From NCBI GenBank assembly GCA_017654935.2, contig CM065699.1:7748921-7812920 (forward strand): 64,000 nt of DNA, in the 5' to 3' direction. The notes beneath the pieces were generated by a model. The model saw only the letters and a program-made list of their open reading frames with translations. It had not been told where the DNA came from and searched no databases. Positions 1 to 9,845 of this stretch are shown here, one piece after another. Each line of letters opens with the position of its first letter. Positions within the stretch are counted from its first letter, which is position 1. The position numbers and the translations under genes were made by a program. The stretch is from Phymorhynchus buccinoides (taxonomy: Eukaryota > Mollusca > Gastropoda > Neogastropoda > Raphitomidae).

Positions 1-318
1 GACAGAATGCAGAGTAGCCTCCTGTAGCACACTATATGTACCAGCTGAGACAGGTGAGAACTGAATTAGAAATCACTGACAGAATGCAGAGCAGCCTCCT
101 GTAGCACACTATATATGGACTACCAGCTGAGACAGGTGAGAACTGAATTAGAAATCACTGACAGAATGCAGAGTTTTCTCCTGTAGGCATATGGACTACC
201 AGACAGGTGAGAACTGATTAGAAATCACTGACAGAGTGCAGAGTAGCCTCCTGTAGCACACTATATGGACTACCAGCTGAGACAGGTGAGAACTGAATTA
301 GAAGTCACTGACAGATAT
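1..318. repeat. Tandem repeat, unit about 70-82 bp, 4 copies
   Basis: A unit starting GACAGAATGCAGAG begins near 1, 78, 160 and 230, and is cut short near 310. Each unit holds CTCCTGTAG, ACTACCAG and GACAGGTGAGAACTGA. The third copy carries a deletion. The array may continue left of the window. It has no coding potential. Confidence 0.85.
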
Positions 319-749
319 TGATATGCTATGGCCAAACTCCTATGCCTCATCTGGACAACACTGACCATGCTCAAACCTCCTCCTAGACAGACTATTCAGT
401 GTGTGTACTCAGACCTCAAAGTTCTTAAAACATATACATTTTGTTCACTTACATTTCACTATGACTTTTAAATAGAAGAGATGTTGGCTGCTATTCTTGA
501 TGAAAGAAATAATTCAAATTTTCACAATAAATTTTGGACACTGGTAGAATATAATAAAAAAAATAGAGCTAAATATACCCGTAACAGAAAATTTATATTT
601 TCAGGGTAGTGGACTATTTTCTGCTTTTGATAAAAAATGTGCTGAGCGACTAATGTAGGGTTTCCTCGGGCAACGACACATCTTTCCCTCTTTTCTTGGA
701 ATCAAATAGTCTGGGCATCACTCATACACTACATTATTTTGTCTCCCTA
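319..749. other. AT-rich spacer, nothing recognised
   Basis: No convincing ORF, inverted repeat or known element. It probably lies in an intron of the gene whose exons start at 1979. Confidence 0.4.
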
Positions 750-1640
750 TGTCCTCAGCATTTCCAGACATCAATGTGTACACTGTTTCATTTTCCACAC
801 CCTATGTCCTCAGCATTTCCAGACATCAATGTGTACACTGTTTCATTTTCCACACCCTATGTCCTCAGCATTTCCATACATCAATGTGTACACTGTTTCA
901 TTTTCCACACCCTATGTCCTCAGCATTTCCAGACATCAATGTGTACACTGTTTCATTTTCCACACCCTATGTCCTCAGCATTTCCATACATCAATGTGTA
1001 CACTGTTTCATTTTCCACACCCTATGTCCTCAGCATTTCCAGACATCAATGTGTACACTGTTTCATTTTCCACACCCTATGTCCTCAGCATTTCCAGACA
1101 TCAATGTGTACACTGTTTCATTTTCCACACCCTATGTCCTCAGCATTTCCAGACATCAATGTGTACACTGTTTCATTTTCCACACCCTATGTCCTCAGCA
1201 TTTCCAGACATCAATGTGTACACTGTTTCATCTTCCACACCCTATGTCCTCAGCATTTCCAGACATCAATGTGTACACTGTTTCATTTTCCACACCCTAT
1301 GTCCTCAGCATTTCCAGACATCAATGTGTACACTGTTTCATTTTCCACACCCTATGTCCTCAGCATTTCCACGACATCAATGTGTACACTGTTTCATCTT
1401 CTTCTTTTGCACACCCTATGTCCTCAGCATTTCCACAGACATCAATGTGTACACTGTTTCATTTTCCACACCCTATGTCCTCAGCATTTCCAGACAGAAC
1501 AATGTGTATCCCCACTGTTTCATTTTCCACACCCTATGTCCTCAGCATTTCATTTCCAGACATCAATGTGTACACTGTTTCATTTTCCACACCCTATGTC
1601 CTCAGCATTTCCAGACATCAATGTGTACACTGCTTCGTCT
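750..1640. repeat. 55-bp minisatellite built from a 3' splice site, about 16 copies
   Basis: The unit holds CACACCCTATGTCCTCAG followed by CATTTCCAGACATCAATGTG. Most copies are nearly identical; those after about 1370 carry small insertions. Because 55 is not a multiple of three, all three forward frames stay open, which creates false Cys/His/Phe-rich ORFs of over 300 codons. The unit matches the intron-exon border at 1941-1988 at about 40 of 42 bases, including the CTCAG acceptor and the first exon bases. It is therefore most likely an expansion of that acceptor. Confidence 0.92.
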
Positions 1641-1948
1641 TCTTCTTCTTCTGCATTCCCAGGCCATATAGGTACGTAGTTGTCCGGTTTTCAGTTTTCA
1701 CTGGTCTCCCCGCTGCGTACAGCCGACACATTCCGATTTCGGAGGAACTCAAAGGAGAAAAATTAATTGGAAGATTTGTTTGAAAAAAGGCAGGAGATTG
1801 GGCCAAAAAATCAGAAAGATAATAGATGATAGAAAGCAAAGGGAAAAGGCAGAGTCAAAGAGAATGGCAGATTAGAGGAAGTTACAAGCACAGAACATCC
1901 AGAAGGTGGGGTAACTATTTTTACGAAAGACACCCCCTGTATCCCCAC
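1640..1948 (-). mobile_element. SINE-A copy (family label assigned here)
   Basis: About 310 bp, read on the - strand from GTGGGGATAC to a tail CCTGGGAATGCAGAAGAAG. Marker blocks are CCGACACATTCCGATTTCGG and GGCAGAGTCAAAGAGA. Full or partial copies lie at 5450-5795, 25556-25640, 34370-34545, 43318-43480, 46150-46400, 58660-58985 and 62130-62490. The (GAA)n 3' tail and 5' truncation of some copies fit retroposition. It separates the minisatellite from the exon that the minisatellite copies. Confidence 0.8.
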
Positions 1949-1978
1949 TATTTCATTTTCCACACCCTATGTCCTCAG

Positions 1979-2211
1979 GATTTCCAGACGGAGGAGCCGG
2001 ACCCGTGGTCTGTGCCCATGCCGGTGCCCATCATCGGCTACCTGCTGAGCTGTGCCCACGCTGCAGGCACTGTGGCGGGCACCAGCAGAGGGGAGATCAC
2101 CGCTGACGAACTGCCGTGCACCCCGCCATGTGCCAATGACAAGGGGGACCTGCAGAGATACCGCTCCTTCTCCGACACCAAGCTGCACAAGATATCCAAG
2201 TGTGTCAACAA
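1979..2211 (+). CDS. Exon of the unrecognised gene
   Basis: 233 bp, enters in phase 0 and leaves in phase 2. The acceptor context (CTATGTCCTCAG) is the same sequence as the upstream minisatellite. The encoded piece contains PVPIIGYLLSCAHAAG and two closely spaced Cys (PCTPPC). Confidence 0.65.
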
Positions 2212-4571
2212 GTCAGTAAGATTACCAATAGGTGTCAGTCTTTAGTAGTTTGTTTGAGAAAATCGTCCGTGAAATTCATAAACCTTGTATCTCTAACGAC
2301 TTTCTATCTGGGGTAAATGAGGTTGTGAAAATAGACGAAAAACTTGTAAGTCCCAAATTCAGATCTAGTTAAGGACAAAAACCTCGTATCTTCGTTCTTT
2401 TCAAGTCTAAATGTTAACAAAATGCAGGACTAAACTCGCAATGTCTTGAACAACATATTCATCATAGTTAATCAATTGTGGTCAACGCGGTTAATTTTTA
2501 AAACAGTTTTTTTCATTTTTTCTCTAAACTACCAAAATTGAGATACACGGTTTTTGAATTTCACCGATGAAATGCTGGATAGATTTAAACTGCCGGGCAC
2601 AGTGCGGGATCTACCGAGATACCATTCTTTCCTGACTCTGAGCTGCACAAGAAATTCAAGTGTGTTGACAAGTTAGTGAATTTGTATGAAAAAGAAACAC
2701 TCAAAGGTGCTGTTGGGGACCCAGAGATGCACCAGCCACGCCTGCCCTATCAACACGAGAGCAGCCCATGTTGATAGCGCAGACGTGGCTGGTGCATCTC
2801 CGGGTTATACCGTGAACTGTGTTATATTATATGTGTTGTATATTGTAACAAGGGAGACCTGCAAAAGTACTGCTCTTTCTCTGATACCAAGCTGCACAAG
2901 ATCACCAAGTGTTTCAACGTTTGTATCTTTGTTTATTTTTATTTTAGGGTCATAAGCATATAAATGGGGTTTTTGTGCACAATTTTAGCTCAATCATGGG
3001 GGGGGAACAAAACAAAAACAACTGAAACAGACTGCAACGTCGCTGGAACATACAACAAACAAACAACTACACCACAAGTGTAAAGTGACGTTATTTTATT
3101 CACAAGAGACAAAACAGTTTTGTTTTGTCTCTTGTGAATACAATAACGTCACTTTACACTTGTGGTGTAGTTGTTTGTTTGTTCAATCATGGGACACAAA
3201 AATTGTGCACAAGTGTCTTGAAAAACTACTAACATTGACTCTTAACATATGCTCCTAACCCTATTCCTTATTTTAACGAAACCTTGAAGCGTTAAATATA
3301 TTAAATAAGAAAATACATTTGTTGGCAACAAATTTGACTAGCAAGAGTTGCTATCCCTGAACTCCTCCAAAGTCAGAGTGTGGCTGCCCACGTGGCGGGA
3401 TAATCAAAAACGGTTACACACGTAATGTTCTCAGCCCTAGCTGGTGCATTTGTACCATAGTGTTCAAGTGCTTCGGCTGCTGGGATGATCCCTGGAGTCT
3501 TTAAGCCAGGGAACGACAACAACAACAACAAAACATCCCTGAACATGGTCCGAGTGTTGCAACAACCCCGTAACCGTAGCCACTGTGCTTTATTTATTTA
3601 TTTATTTATTGTTAATAAGAGACTTCTCCAGGCTGCATCACAATGCTATGGGTGCAACTCCCCCAAATGAACAAAAACTGAAAGGCAGGGGTCCAAGGAC
3701 CCATGGCCCCGGGCGGCAGGGTACAGGGGCAGAGCCCCGTCAGACGATTCGGGGGGGGGGGGGGGCAACTTAAGAGAGAAAGATAACGAGACAGACAGAC
3801 AGTTAAAATGATGGACAGAGACAGTTTTGAGTGCGATAAGCCTTGTAAAATTATTACATTGCCTTTGTAAACTTCCAAGATAAAACAACCAAGTTCAAAA
3901 TGCCCCAAATCGCTTGTGGTCTTTTTTTTTTTTAAAAAAACACCTGAAATTCAGTTTCTGGTAAAATTAAAAATACTGAAATCAGTGTAAAACTGAAAGA
4001 GTAGCACCCATGCTGAATACACAACCTCACCATGTGATCTTACACTCCTGATGCAATGCAGGGCTCCCAGTGGTCCCGCAAAACAAGGGGTCCCAGGGAC
4101 TCCTTCACTTACATTATAGAGGGTCCTAGAGGCGGGATAGAGGGTCCCAGTGACATTGTGAACGCTAAAAAATAAATTTTCTAGTGCATCCCTGGGACCC
4201 CCTGCACATTCTTTTAGAGGTACCTTTAGAATTTTAGTACTTCATAGACCCCCAAATGGGGGTCCCTGGGAGCCCTGCAATGATTTCATGCCGGCGTTGG
4301 TTTCAGGTCGACCACCATAGCCTCTCACCTGGCCAGCATTCCTGTCGTGCTGAGGGGATCTCGCATGGCGGCAAACCGCGCCTACCATAAGTGCGTGGGC
4401 AACAAGTGCGGCATCGGCATCGACCAGGACTACTTCCCCCTGGCCACCGACGACAACTACAACGGCAACGACGAGAGCGACGAGTATGCCGACGATTACG
4501 ACGGTGGGGAGGGCAAAGACTTGTTGGAGGAGAGAGAACTGAGGACCTCACCTTCCTGCGTTGTTCAGTAA
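1979..4571 (+). CDS. 3' end of an unrecognised gene (two exons seen)
   Basis: I do not recognise this protein. Exon 1979-2211 follows a CCTCAG acceptor and ends AACAA|GTCAGT (phase 2). Exon 4307-4571 follows TTTCAG and completes the split Lys codon, so the frames agree across the intron. The first exon encodes a segment with CTPPCAND and FSDTKLHKISKCVNK. The second encodes IASHLASIPVVLRGSR, then KCVGNKCGIGIDQDYFPL, then an acidic stretch rich in Asp, Glu and Tyr. It stops at TAA 4569-4571. The last four residues are CVVQ, which fits a CaaX prenylation box; whether it is used is unknown. Third positions are G/C-rich, unlike the flanking DNA, which supports real coding. Upstream exons must lie left of the window. 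The protein could also be a decayed gene, but neither exon has an internal stop. Confidence 0.6.
2264..2569. mobile_element. MITE-1 copy
   Basis: About 306 bp bounded by inverted ends related to GTGAAATTCAAAAACCTTG. A second copy at 21447-21788 shares the internal block GACTTTCTATCTGGGG and the sequence around CATCATAGTTAATCAATTG. It is non-coding, so a non-autonomous DNA transposon is likely. Confidence 0.75.
2583..2680 (+). pseudogene. Diverged duplicate of the 3' half of exon 1979-2211
   Basis: Aligns with the exon from its AACTGCCG block through the donor: GAGATACC, GAGCTGCACAAGA and TTCAAGTGTGTTGACAAG all match. It has lost about 20 bases internally and one base in the TTCTCCGAC region, which breaks the frame. 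A GTTAGT donor-like site remains at the same place. Confidence 0.75.
2725..2799. repeat. Short fold-back sequence
   Basis: Arms AGATGCACCAGCCACG and CGTGGCTGGTGCATCT are perfect inverted repeats, with an inner pair CTATCAACA / TGTTGATAG. It lies between two exon-fragment copies. Part of the sequence recurs near 22650-22710 (CTGCCTGCATACAAGGGCTG). Confidence 0.75.
2847..2918 (+). pseudogene. Second duplicate of the same exon fragment, frame open
   Basis: AACAAGGGAGACCTGCAAAA through CAAGTGTTTCAAC matches the end of exon 1979-2211. In the exon's frame it still reads GDLQKYCSFSDTKLHKITKCFN without a stop. No AG acceptor directly precedes it and the donor position now reads GTTTGT, so use as an exon is unlikely but not excluded. 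Confidence 0.7.
3001..3183. mobile_element. Near-perfect palindromic insertion with 11-bp target duplication
   Basis: Arms of about 60 bp meet near 3118 (AGAGACAAAAC / GTTTTGTCTCT). TCAATCATGGG occurs directly before (2990-3000) and directly after (3184-3194), which looks like an 11-bp target-site duplication. The surrounding DNA has its own outer inverted ends (GTGCACAATTTT at 2975, AAAATTGTGCAC near 3202), so the palindrome seems to have entered an older MITE. Confidence 0.75.
3330..3530 (+). mobile_element. SINE-B copy
   Basis: Contains GTGTGGCTGCCCACGTGGCG, TACCATAGTGTTCAAGTGCT and GGGATGATCCCTGGAGTC, ending in (AAC)n. Copies lie at 33935-34200 (- strand) and 38188-38690 (+ strand). The simple-sequence tail suggests a retroposed element; no clear tRNA-type promoter was found. 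Confidence 0.75.
3531..3776. repeat. Dispersed repeat D and poly-G tract
   Basis: The block around ATGGGTGCAACTCCCCCAAA, GAAAGGCAGGGGTCC and GGTACAGGGGCAG recurs at 41886-42000. It ends in a run of about 16 G. The CCCCGGGCGGCAGGG part is GC-rich and unlike its surroundings. Confidence 0.7.
4054..4282. mobile_element. MITE with GCAGGGCTCCCAG ends
   Basis: Left end GCAGGGCTCCCAG and right end CTGGGAGCCCTGC are inverted copies. Internal GAGGGTCC and GGTCCCAG motifs repeat. A diverged relative lies at 42055-42245 (TAGAGGGTCC, GAAATAAATATTT). Its right end stops about 24 bases before the acceptor of the next exon. Confidence 0.8.
4307..4571 (+). CDS. Last exon of the unrecognised gene, C-terminal CVVQ
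   Basis: Starts after TTTCAG with one base that completes the split Lys codon. It encodes 87 codons and a TAA. The acidic segment DNYNGNDESDEYADDYDGG is followed by a basic-acidic tail and ends SPSCVVQ. No donor is evident before the stop. The C-terminal CVVQ is also the known farnesylation box of INPP5A, but the rest does not resemble that protein. Confidence 0.6.
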
Positions 4572-4606
4572 ACTGGAACACTTGTATGACTAGTGATTAT
4601 TTGGCA

Positions 4607-4747
4607 AATGTTAAGATCAGCTCCCTCCGCTGTTCCAGGGTGAAGTTGGCCAATCAGCTTAACGGAAAAGGTAAATCGGAGGGAGCTGATTGGCCCTAAC
4701 CCTAACCCTTCACCCTGGAACAGCGGAGGGGGCTGATCTTAACATTA
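4607..4747. mobile_element. Fold-back element with telomere-like centre
   Basis: Arms AATGTTAAGATCAGC and GCTGATCTTAACATT extend inward over CTCCGCTGTTCCAGGGTGAA. The right arm is preceded by CCCTAACCCTAACCCT, the animal telomere repeat on its C strand. See also 28085-28340 and 60385-60650. Confidence 0.8.
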
Positions 4748-4879
4748 GCCGATTATTTATAGCAACAGGAAATAATTTTACAAACGGGTCATCTATGAAA
4801 AGGCTACAACTCTCGAAGCCAGAGCTGTAGAGTGAATTATTTTCTACAGTAATGGAGCGTCATGGTACAGTTTAGTCTT

Positions 4880-5180
4880 TTAGGCCCGGGTGTCCCTGGC
4901 TGATCCGGGGACGCTTAACGGTCGTGCATAACACATACTTCCACTCTGCATGCATCGTGTGGGGCCTGTATATCCCCGGCTGAACCGGGTATACTTAACG
5001 GTTGCGCATGATTCACATACATACTTTTCCTCTGCATGCATCATGTGGGGCCTGTGTATCCTTGGCTGAACCGGGTATACTTAACGGTTGCGTATGATTC
5101 AAATACATACTTTTCCTCTGCATACATCATGTGGGGCCTGGGTATCCTTGGCTGAACCAGGATACCTGACGGCCGTGCAT
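4880..5180. repeat. Tandem repeat, unit about 85-90 bp, 4 copies
   Basis: Units begin GGCCCGGGTGTCC or GGGGCCTGTATATCC and hold GGCTGAACCGGGTATAC, TTAACGGTTGCG and CTCTGCATGCATC. Divergence increases toward both ends. Confidence 0.8.
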
Positions 5181-5449
5181 CACTCTCTCCTCTACTTACA
5201 TTTTACTAAAATCTTACTAAACTCTCCCCCATCCTCCCCAAACCTGCAAAATATCCAACCATTTCCTCACATTTTTTCATCTTTTAAATATCTTTCCAAA
5301 CAATAAATACTTATCTATCTGAAACCCTACATCATCCCGTGCTGCGCATCTTCGTCTTTGAACCCCTGCATATGTCAGTAATTGCTGATAAACGGCAGGT
5401 GGACATTACTGGAAGAAGCAGAAGAAGAAGACTATGAACTATGAAACTA
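5181..5449. other. Spacer, no feature recognised
   Basis: Pyrimidine-rich, with AACAATAAATAC near 5300 as a possible poly(A) signal for the gene ending at 4571. Nothing else could be supported. Confidence 0.3.
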
Positions 5450-5795
5450 GGGAGCATTTCTTCTTCTTCTTTTTCTGCGTTCCCAGGCCATATGGCCATA
5501 ATGGATCAGGTATGTATGTGTCTGTTTTTAGTTTACACTGATCTGCCCGCTGTGCACAGCCAACACATTCCGATTTCTGTGGAACTCAAAGGAGAAAAGT
5601 TATTTGGAATTTGTTTAGAAAAAAAAGGCAAGAGAATGGACCAATAAGTCAGAAAGATCGTAGATGACAGTAAGCAAAGGGAAAAGGCAGAGTCAAAGAG
5701 AGTGGCAGATTAGAGGAAGCTTACAAGCACAGAACTTCCAGAAGGTGGGGGAACTATTTTTACGAAAGACCCCACGGTATCCCCACGAGGAGAGA
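5450..5795 (-). mobile_element. SINE-A copy
   Basis: Nearly full length, 3' tail (GAA)n at the left end. It carries CACATTCCGATTTCTGTGG and GGCAGAGTCAAAGAGAGTG. Confidence 0.8.
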
Positions 5796-5844
5796 CTCGT
5801 GGAGCGGGCGGGGTCGTCCAGCTCCCCATATGGAGGCACGAGGC

Positions 5845-6065
5845 ATCCACCCACTGCCCCAGGGAGCATTTGAACTGGATCTTAGTGCTGCAGCCAAAGG
5901 GATGGGTTGGCCTTTGGGGACCTTCCCAAACGCCATCCACTCTCAAATCCTCTTGACCGAGAGAGTGGGGATGCACCCTGGGCACGGTATCTCCGCTGTA
6001 AACAAATTTTAGCCCAGTCGACCGGAATAGCAGCTGCTATCCGGCAACGACGCACTGGCATACAT
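5845..6065. repeat. Dispersed repeat E
   Basis: Shares GCATTTGAACTGG, CAAAGGGAT, TTTGGGGACCTTC, CCGAGAG and AATAGCAGCTGCTATC with 19495-19690, in the same order. A further piece (GAGAATGGGGATGTACCCTGG) lies at 34650. It is likely part of a retroelement. Confidence 0.7.
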
Positions 6066-6309
6066 AACCTCTCAAAACAACAGGCTTTGCCCCTGACTGC
6101 ATGAATCTTATTTTGCAGGAGAATCAAACTTTAACTGATGAATGAAAATAAGAACACAGTGTGTGCTACATTATGACAACATGCCCTGTTTTGTCTTTGG
6201 TGGTAACATTTCTCCTTCAGAGGGGATGGGTTTTGTTTCTCTCGTACACTATTGTCCTGAAGATTGTCTCCCTTTTCCTGGGAATCGGCGGTTTAGAGCA
6301 TGTGTACAT

Positions 6310-6790
6310 ATACGCGGAAAATGTGTATGGGTTTCCATGTTGGAAAATTTGTATGGGTTTCTATGTTGGAAAATGTGTATGGGTTTCTATGTTGAAAATA
6401 TGTGCGGGTTTCCATGTGGAAAATGTATGGGTTTCCATGTGGAAAATGTGCATGGGTTTCCATGTGGAAAATGTATGGGTTTCCATGTGGAAAATGTGTA
6501 TGGGTTTCCATGTGGAAAATGTGTATGGGTTTCCATGTGGAAAATGTGTATGGGTTTCCATGTGGAAAATGTGCATGGGTTTCCATGTGGAAAATGTATG
6601 GGTTTCCATGTGGAAAATGTATGGGTTTTGTGGAAAATGTGTATGGGTTTCCATGTGGAAAATGTGTATGGGTTTCCATGTGGAAAATGTATGGGTTTCC
6701 ATGCGGAAAATGTGTATGGGTTTCCATGTGGAAAATGTGTATGGGTTTCCATGCGGAAAATGTGTATGGGTTTCCATGTTGAAAATGTGA
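6310..6790. repeat. 23/25-bp minisatellite with palindromic unit, about 19 copies
   Basis: Unit TATGGGTTTCCATGTGGAAAA, with or without an extra TG (ATGTGTATGG against ATGTATGG). Each unit holds the imperfect palindrome TTTCCATGTGGAAA. Mixed 23- and 25-bp units keep long false ORFs open on both strands. Confidence 0.9.
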
Positions 6791-6869
6791 ATGGATTTCT
6801 GCTTATAATGTGCACATGCCTTTATGTTTCTTCCTGGAATCCAGATTTTGTTAACGGATTGTGGATGTG

Positions 6870-7800
6870 ATGTGTGTTGGGTTTCCACGTGTATGTGACC
6901 CATCAACACGAAAGGGACATTAAGTGTCAAAATAACATTCTGAGAAAATGGTCCAGTTGGGAACTTCAGACACAATTCTCTTTCTAATGATATAAGAGTA
7001 ATTCTTGTATCTTTTTCTGTTCCAGAGTTAGGAGCATTTAAAGTTGGTAGGGTGACCGTCGGCCATTTTGAAAATCAGTCAAAAGTCTAGCCTGGCCTAA
7101 GAAAGTGCATCAACCTATCAATTTTAAAGCACTTTTGGGAGGAGTCGTTAGAGACCATGGTAAAGATTATCCTTTACAATTATGAAGGATAAGATGTTAG
7201 AGAACATGAAAATACCCATAACTGATATATAAAAAAAATGAGATGTTTGACTTTCCAAGCCTGTTGTGAGAAACTAACCCAGCGACTTAAAGTATGTCCC
7301 TTTCGTGGTGCTGGGTCACATATGTGCAAACGCTGTTTGGCTGACCTATACAGTGAGAGAGAAAGGTGCCATGAATTATATTATATTCACAGCTCTGTGT
7401 GTGTCTGCATGCTTTCACTGTCATTTCTGTAGTAAGGATTGTGCATGGATGTACAAAAAGAGGTCAGTAATTTCTATTGAATATCAGCATTATACCAGCA
7501 GTATATTGCGCCATATAAATATTATTCATTGTTATTATTATTATTATTGTTGTACTTTTTAAAAAATAATTTCATTGAACAGTCATGTAAGTGTGGCGAA
7601 CATGTTACTGTTCAGTGATGTTTGTTTGCGTATTTTGGGAATAAGTTGGAGTAGTTTTTGTGTGTGCAGTGAGAATATTTTCCTAAAGTAATAGTTTTAT
7701 TGTAGTTTTACAGTGTATTAAGAATGCATACAGCCAGAAAAAAAAGAGGCAGCATTATGTGTGAACACTAAAACCACACAACATTTTTCTTATAGGAGAC
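6870..7800. other. Repeat-poor spacer
   Basis: About 930 bp with no exon I can support; short TTATTATTATTATT tract near 7530. The ORFs here are short and lack splice or family support. Confidence 0.4.
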
Positions 7801-7801
7801 C

Positions 7802-9005
7802 AACAAAGATTTGTTGGGTAGATGAAGGAAGGAAGGAAGACATCAATTCATAGAATAATTGAATTCAATGAAGCCTAGTTTACATTCAGGCTTCTGGTAG
7901 ATGAAGGAAGGAAGGAAGACATCAATTCATAGAATCATTGAATTCAATGAAGCCTAGTTTACATTCAGGCTTCTGGTAGATGAGGGAAGACATCAATTCA
8001 TGGAATAATTGAATTAAATGAAGCCTAGTTTACACCCAGGCTTCTGGTAGATGAAGGAAGACATCAATTCATAGAATAATTGAATTCAATGAAGCCTAGT
8101 TTACACCCAGGCTTCTGGTTGATGAAGGAAGGAAGACATCAATTCACAGAATAATTGAATTCAATGAAGCCTAGTTTACATTCAGGCTTCTGGTAGATGA
8201 GGGAAGACATCAATTCATGGAATAATTGAATTAAATGAAGCCTAGTTTACACCCAGGCTTCTGGTAGATGAAGGAAGACATCAATTCATAGAATAATTGA
8301 ATTCAATGAAGCCTAGTTTACACCCAGGCTTCTGGTTGATGAAGGAAGGAAGACATCAATTCACAGAATAATTGAATTCAATGAAGCCTAGTTTCAGGCT
8401 TCTGGTAGATGAAGGAAGACATCAATTCATGGAATAATTGAATTCAATGAAGCCTAGTTTACATCCAGGCTTCTGGTAGATGAAGGAAGACATCAATTCA
8501 TAGAATAATTGAATTCAATGAAGCCTAGTTTCAGGCTTCTGGTAGATGAAGGAAGGAAGGAAGACATCAATTGATGGAATAATTGAATTCAATGAAGCCT
8601 AGTTTACATCCAGGCTTCTGGTAGATGAAGGAAGGAAGGAAGACATCAATTCATGGAATAATTGAATTCAATGAAGCCTAGTTTACACCCAGGCTTCTGG
8701 TAGATGAAGGAAGGAAGGAAGACATCAATTCATAGAATAATTGAATTCAATGAAGCCTAGTTTACACCCAGGCTTCTGGTAGATGAAGGAAGGAAGGAAG
8801 ACATCAATTCATAGAATAATTGAATTCAATGAAGCCTAGTTTACATCCAGGCTTCTGGTAGATGAAGGAAGGAAGACATCAATTGATAGAATAATTGAAT
8901 TCAATGAAGCCTAGTTTCAGGCTTCTGGTAGATGAAGGAAGGAAGGAAGACATCAATTGATGGAATAATTGAATTCAATGAAGCCTAGTTTACTTCCAGG
9001 CTTCT
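7802..9005. repeat. Satellite-like array, unit 62-80 bp, about 16 copies
   Basis: CAGGCTTCTG recurs about 16 times. Each unit reads (GAAG)n ACATCAATTCAT, AGAATAATTGAATTCAATG, AAGCCTAGTTT, then CAGGCTTCTG. Units differ in the number of GGAA steps (1-3) and in the presence of ACATTC or ACACCC. Each contains the perfect palindrome ATTGAATTCAAT. Confidence 0.92.
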
Positions 9006-9754
9006 GTTGCCTTCCAGCTCTCATTGCTCAAGATTTTCCATGATCTTTTTTTTTCTTACATTATTTGTAGGCGTATTGAAAAATTAATTTTAAGCATTTG
9101 CCTCGATTGAGATGTCCTTCATGGATTGAGACGTCTCTGTTAAATGGCATCCCATTTCAATTGAGTTATTGATGTGATCTGTTTTTGTAAAAACCAAAGC
9201 ATTTTGTACGGAATTTTGTTAACTGGCACCGTTTGTGGATTGATTGCTGTGCTGAATGTTGCGGTTGATCCAGTCATCTTTCTTACAGAACGAGTCCATT
9301 ATTTGGATGTTCTTGATAGGCCGGGTTCACATTAGACGCGTAAGTTCCGTACGGAAAACCCTAAATAAGTGAAAGAATTGATAAAAGTTTACACATATAG
9401 GGGAAATTCGGACATGTGCGCAAATCTTTTCCCTTCTTTGTTTCACTTATTTATGGATTGCGTACAGGTTTCTGCATGGAATATCCGCTTATGTGTGTAC
9501 ACGACCTTAGGGAGAGATGTTTCAATGCACTTCAACTTGTCTTCAATCTTTTGAAGACCTTTGCATTTGTTTTTGTATAATATGTATGTGGATTGAAACG
9601 ATTCAAATATGACATTAACTTCAAACTGCTGCCATTAAGAATTCCGATTTATGGATCAGTATTTTCCAAGCATGTCATTTTCACAGCACCGACTGCAAGT
9701 TAAGTCCCATGTGAAGAGAACAAATATGTTGTTGTTGATATTATGTTATTATCA
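9006..9754. other. Spacer, nothing recognised
   Basis: AT-rich, no supported exon. It holds short direct repeats (CATGGATTGAGA-type near 9120) only. Confidence 0.35.
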
Positions 9755-9832
9755 TGATAGACAGCTCATAATAATAGTGATAAAATGATGTACATCGTTT
9801 TATCACTATTATTATTATGAGCTGTCTATTTT
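9755..9832. repeat. Palindrome
   Basis: GATAGACAGCTCATAATAA and TTATTATGAGCTGTCTAT are inverted, with GTGATAAAATGATGTAC at the turn. The arms are nearly perfect over about 35 bp. Confidence 0.85.
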
Positions 9833-9845
9833 ATCTGACTTACTA

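Noticed and set aside
696..1783. Three overlapping Cys/His/Phe-rich ORFs of over 300 codons
   Set aside because: They are readings of the 55-bp minisatellite in each frame; the repeat length is not a multiple of three and no start or codon structure is conserved.
1979..4571. Assignment of the first gene to INPP5A from its CVVQ end
   Set aside because: Only the last four residues agree; no phosphatase motif occurs in either exon.
6142..6975. Repeat-protein ORFs on both strands
   Set aside because: Produced by the 23/25-bp minisatellite; no family signal outside the repeat.
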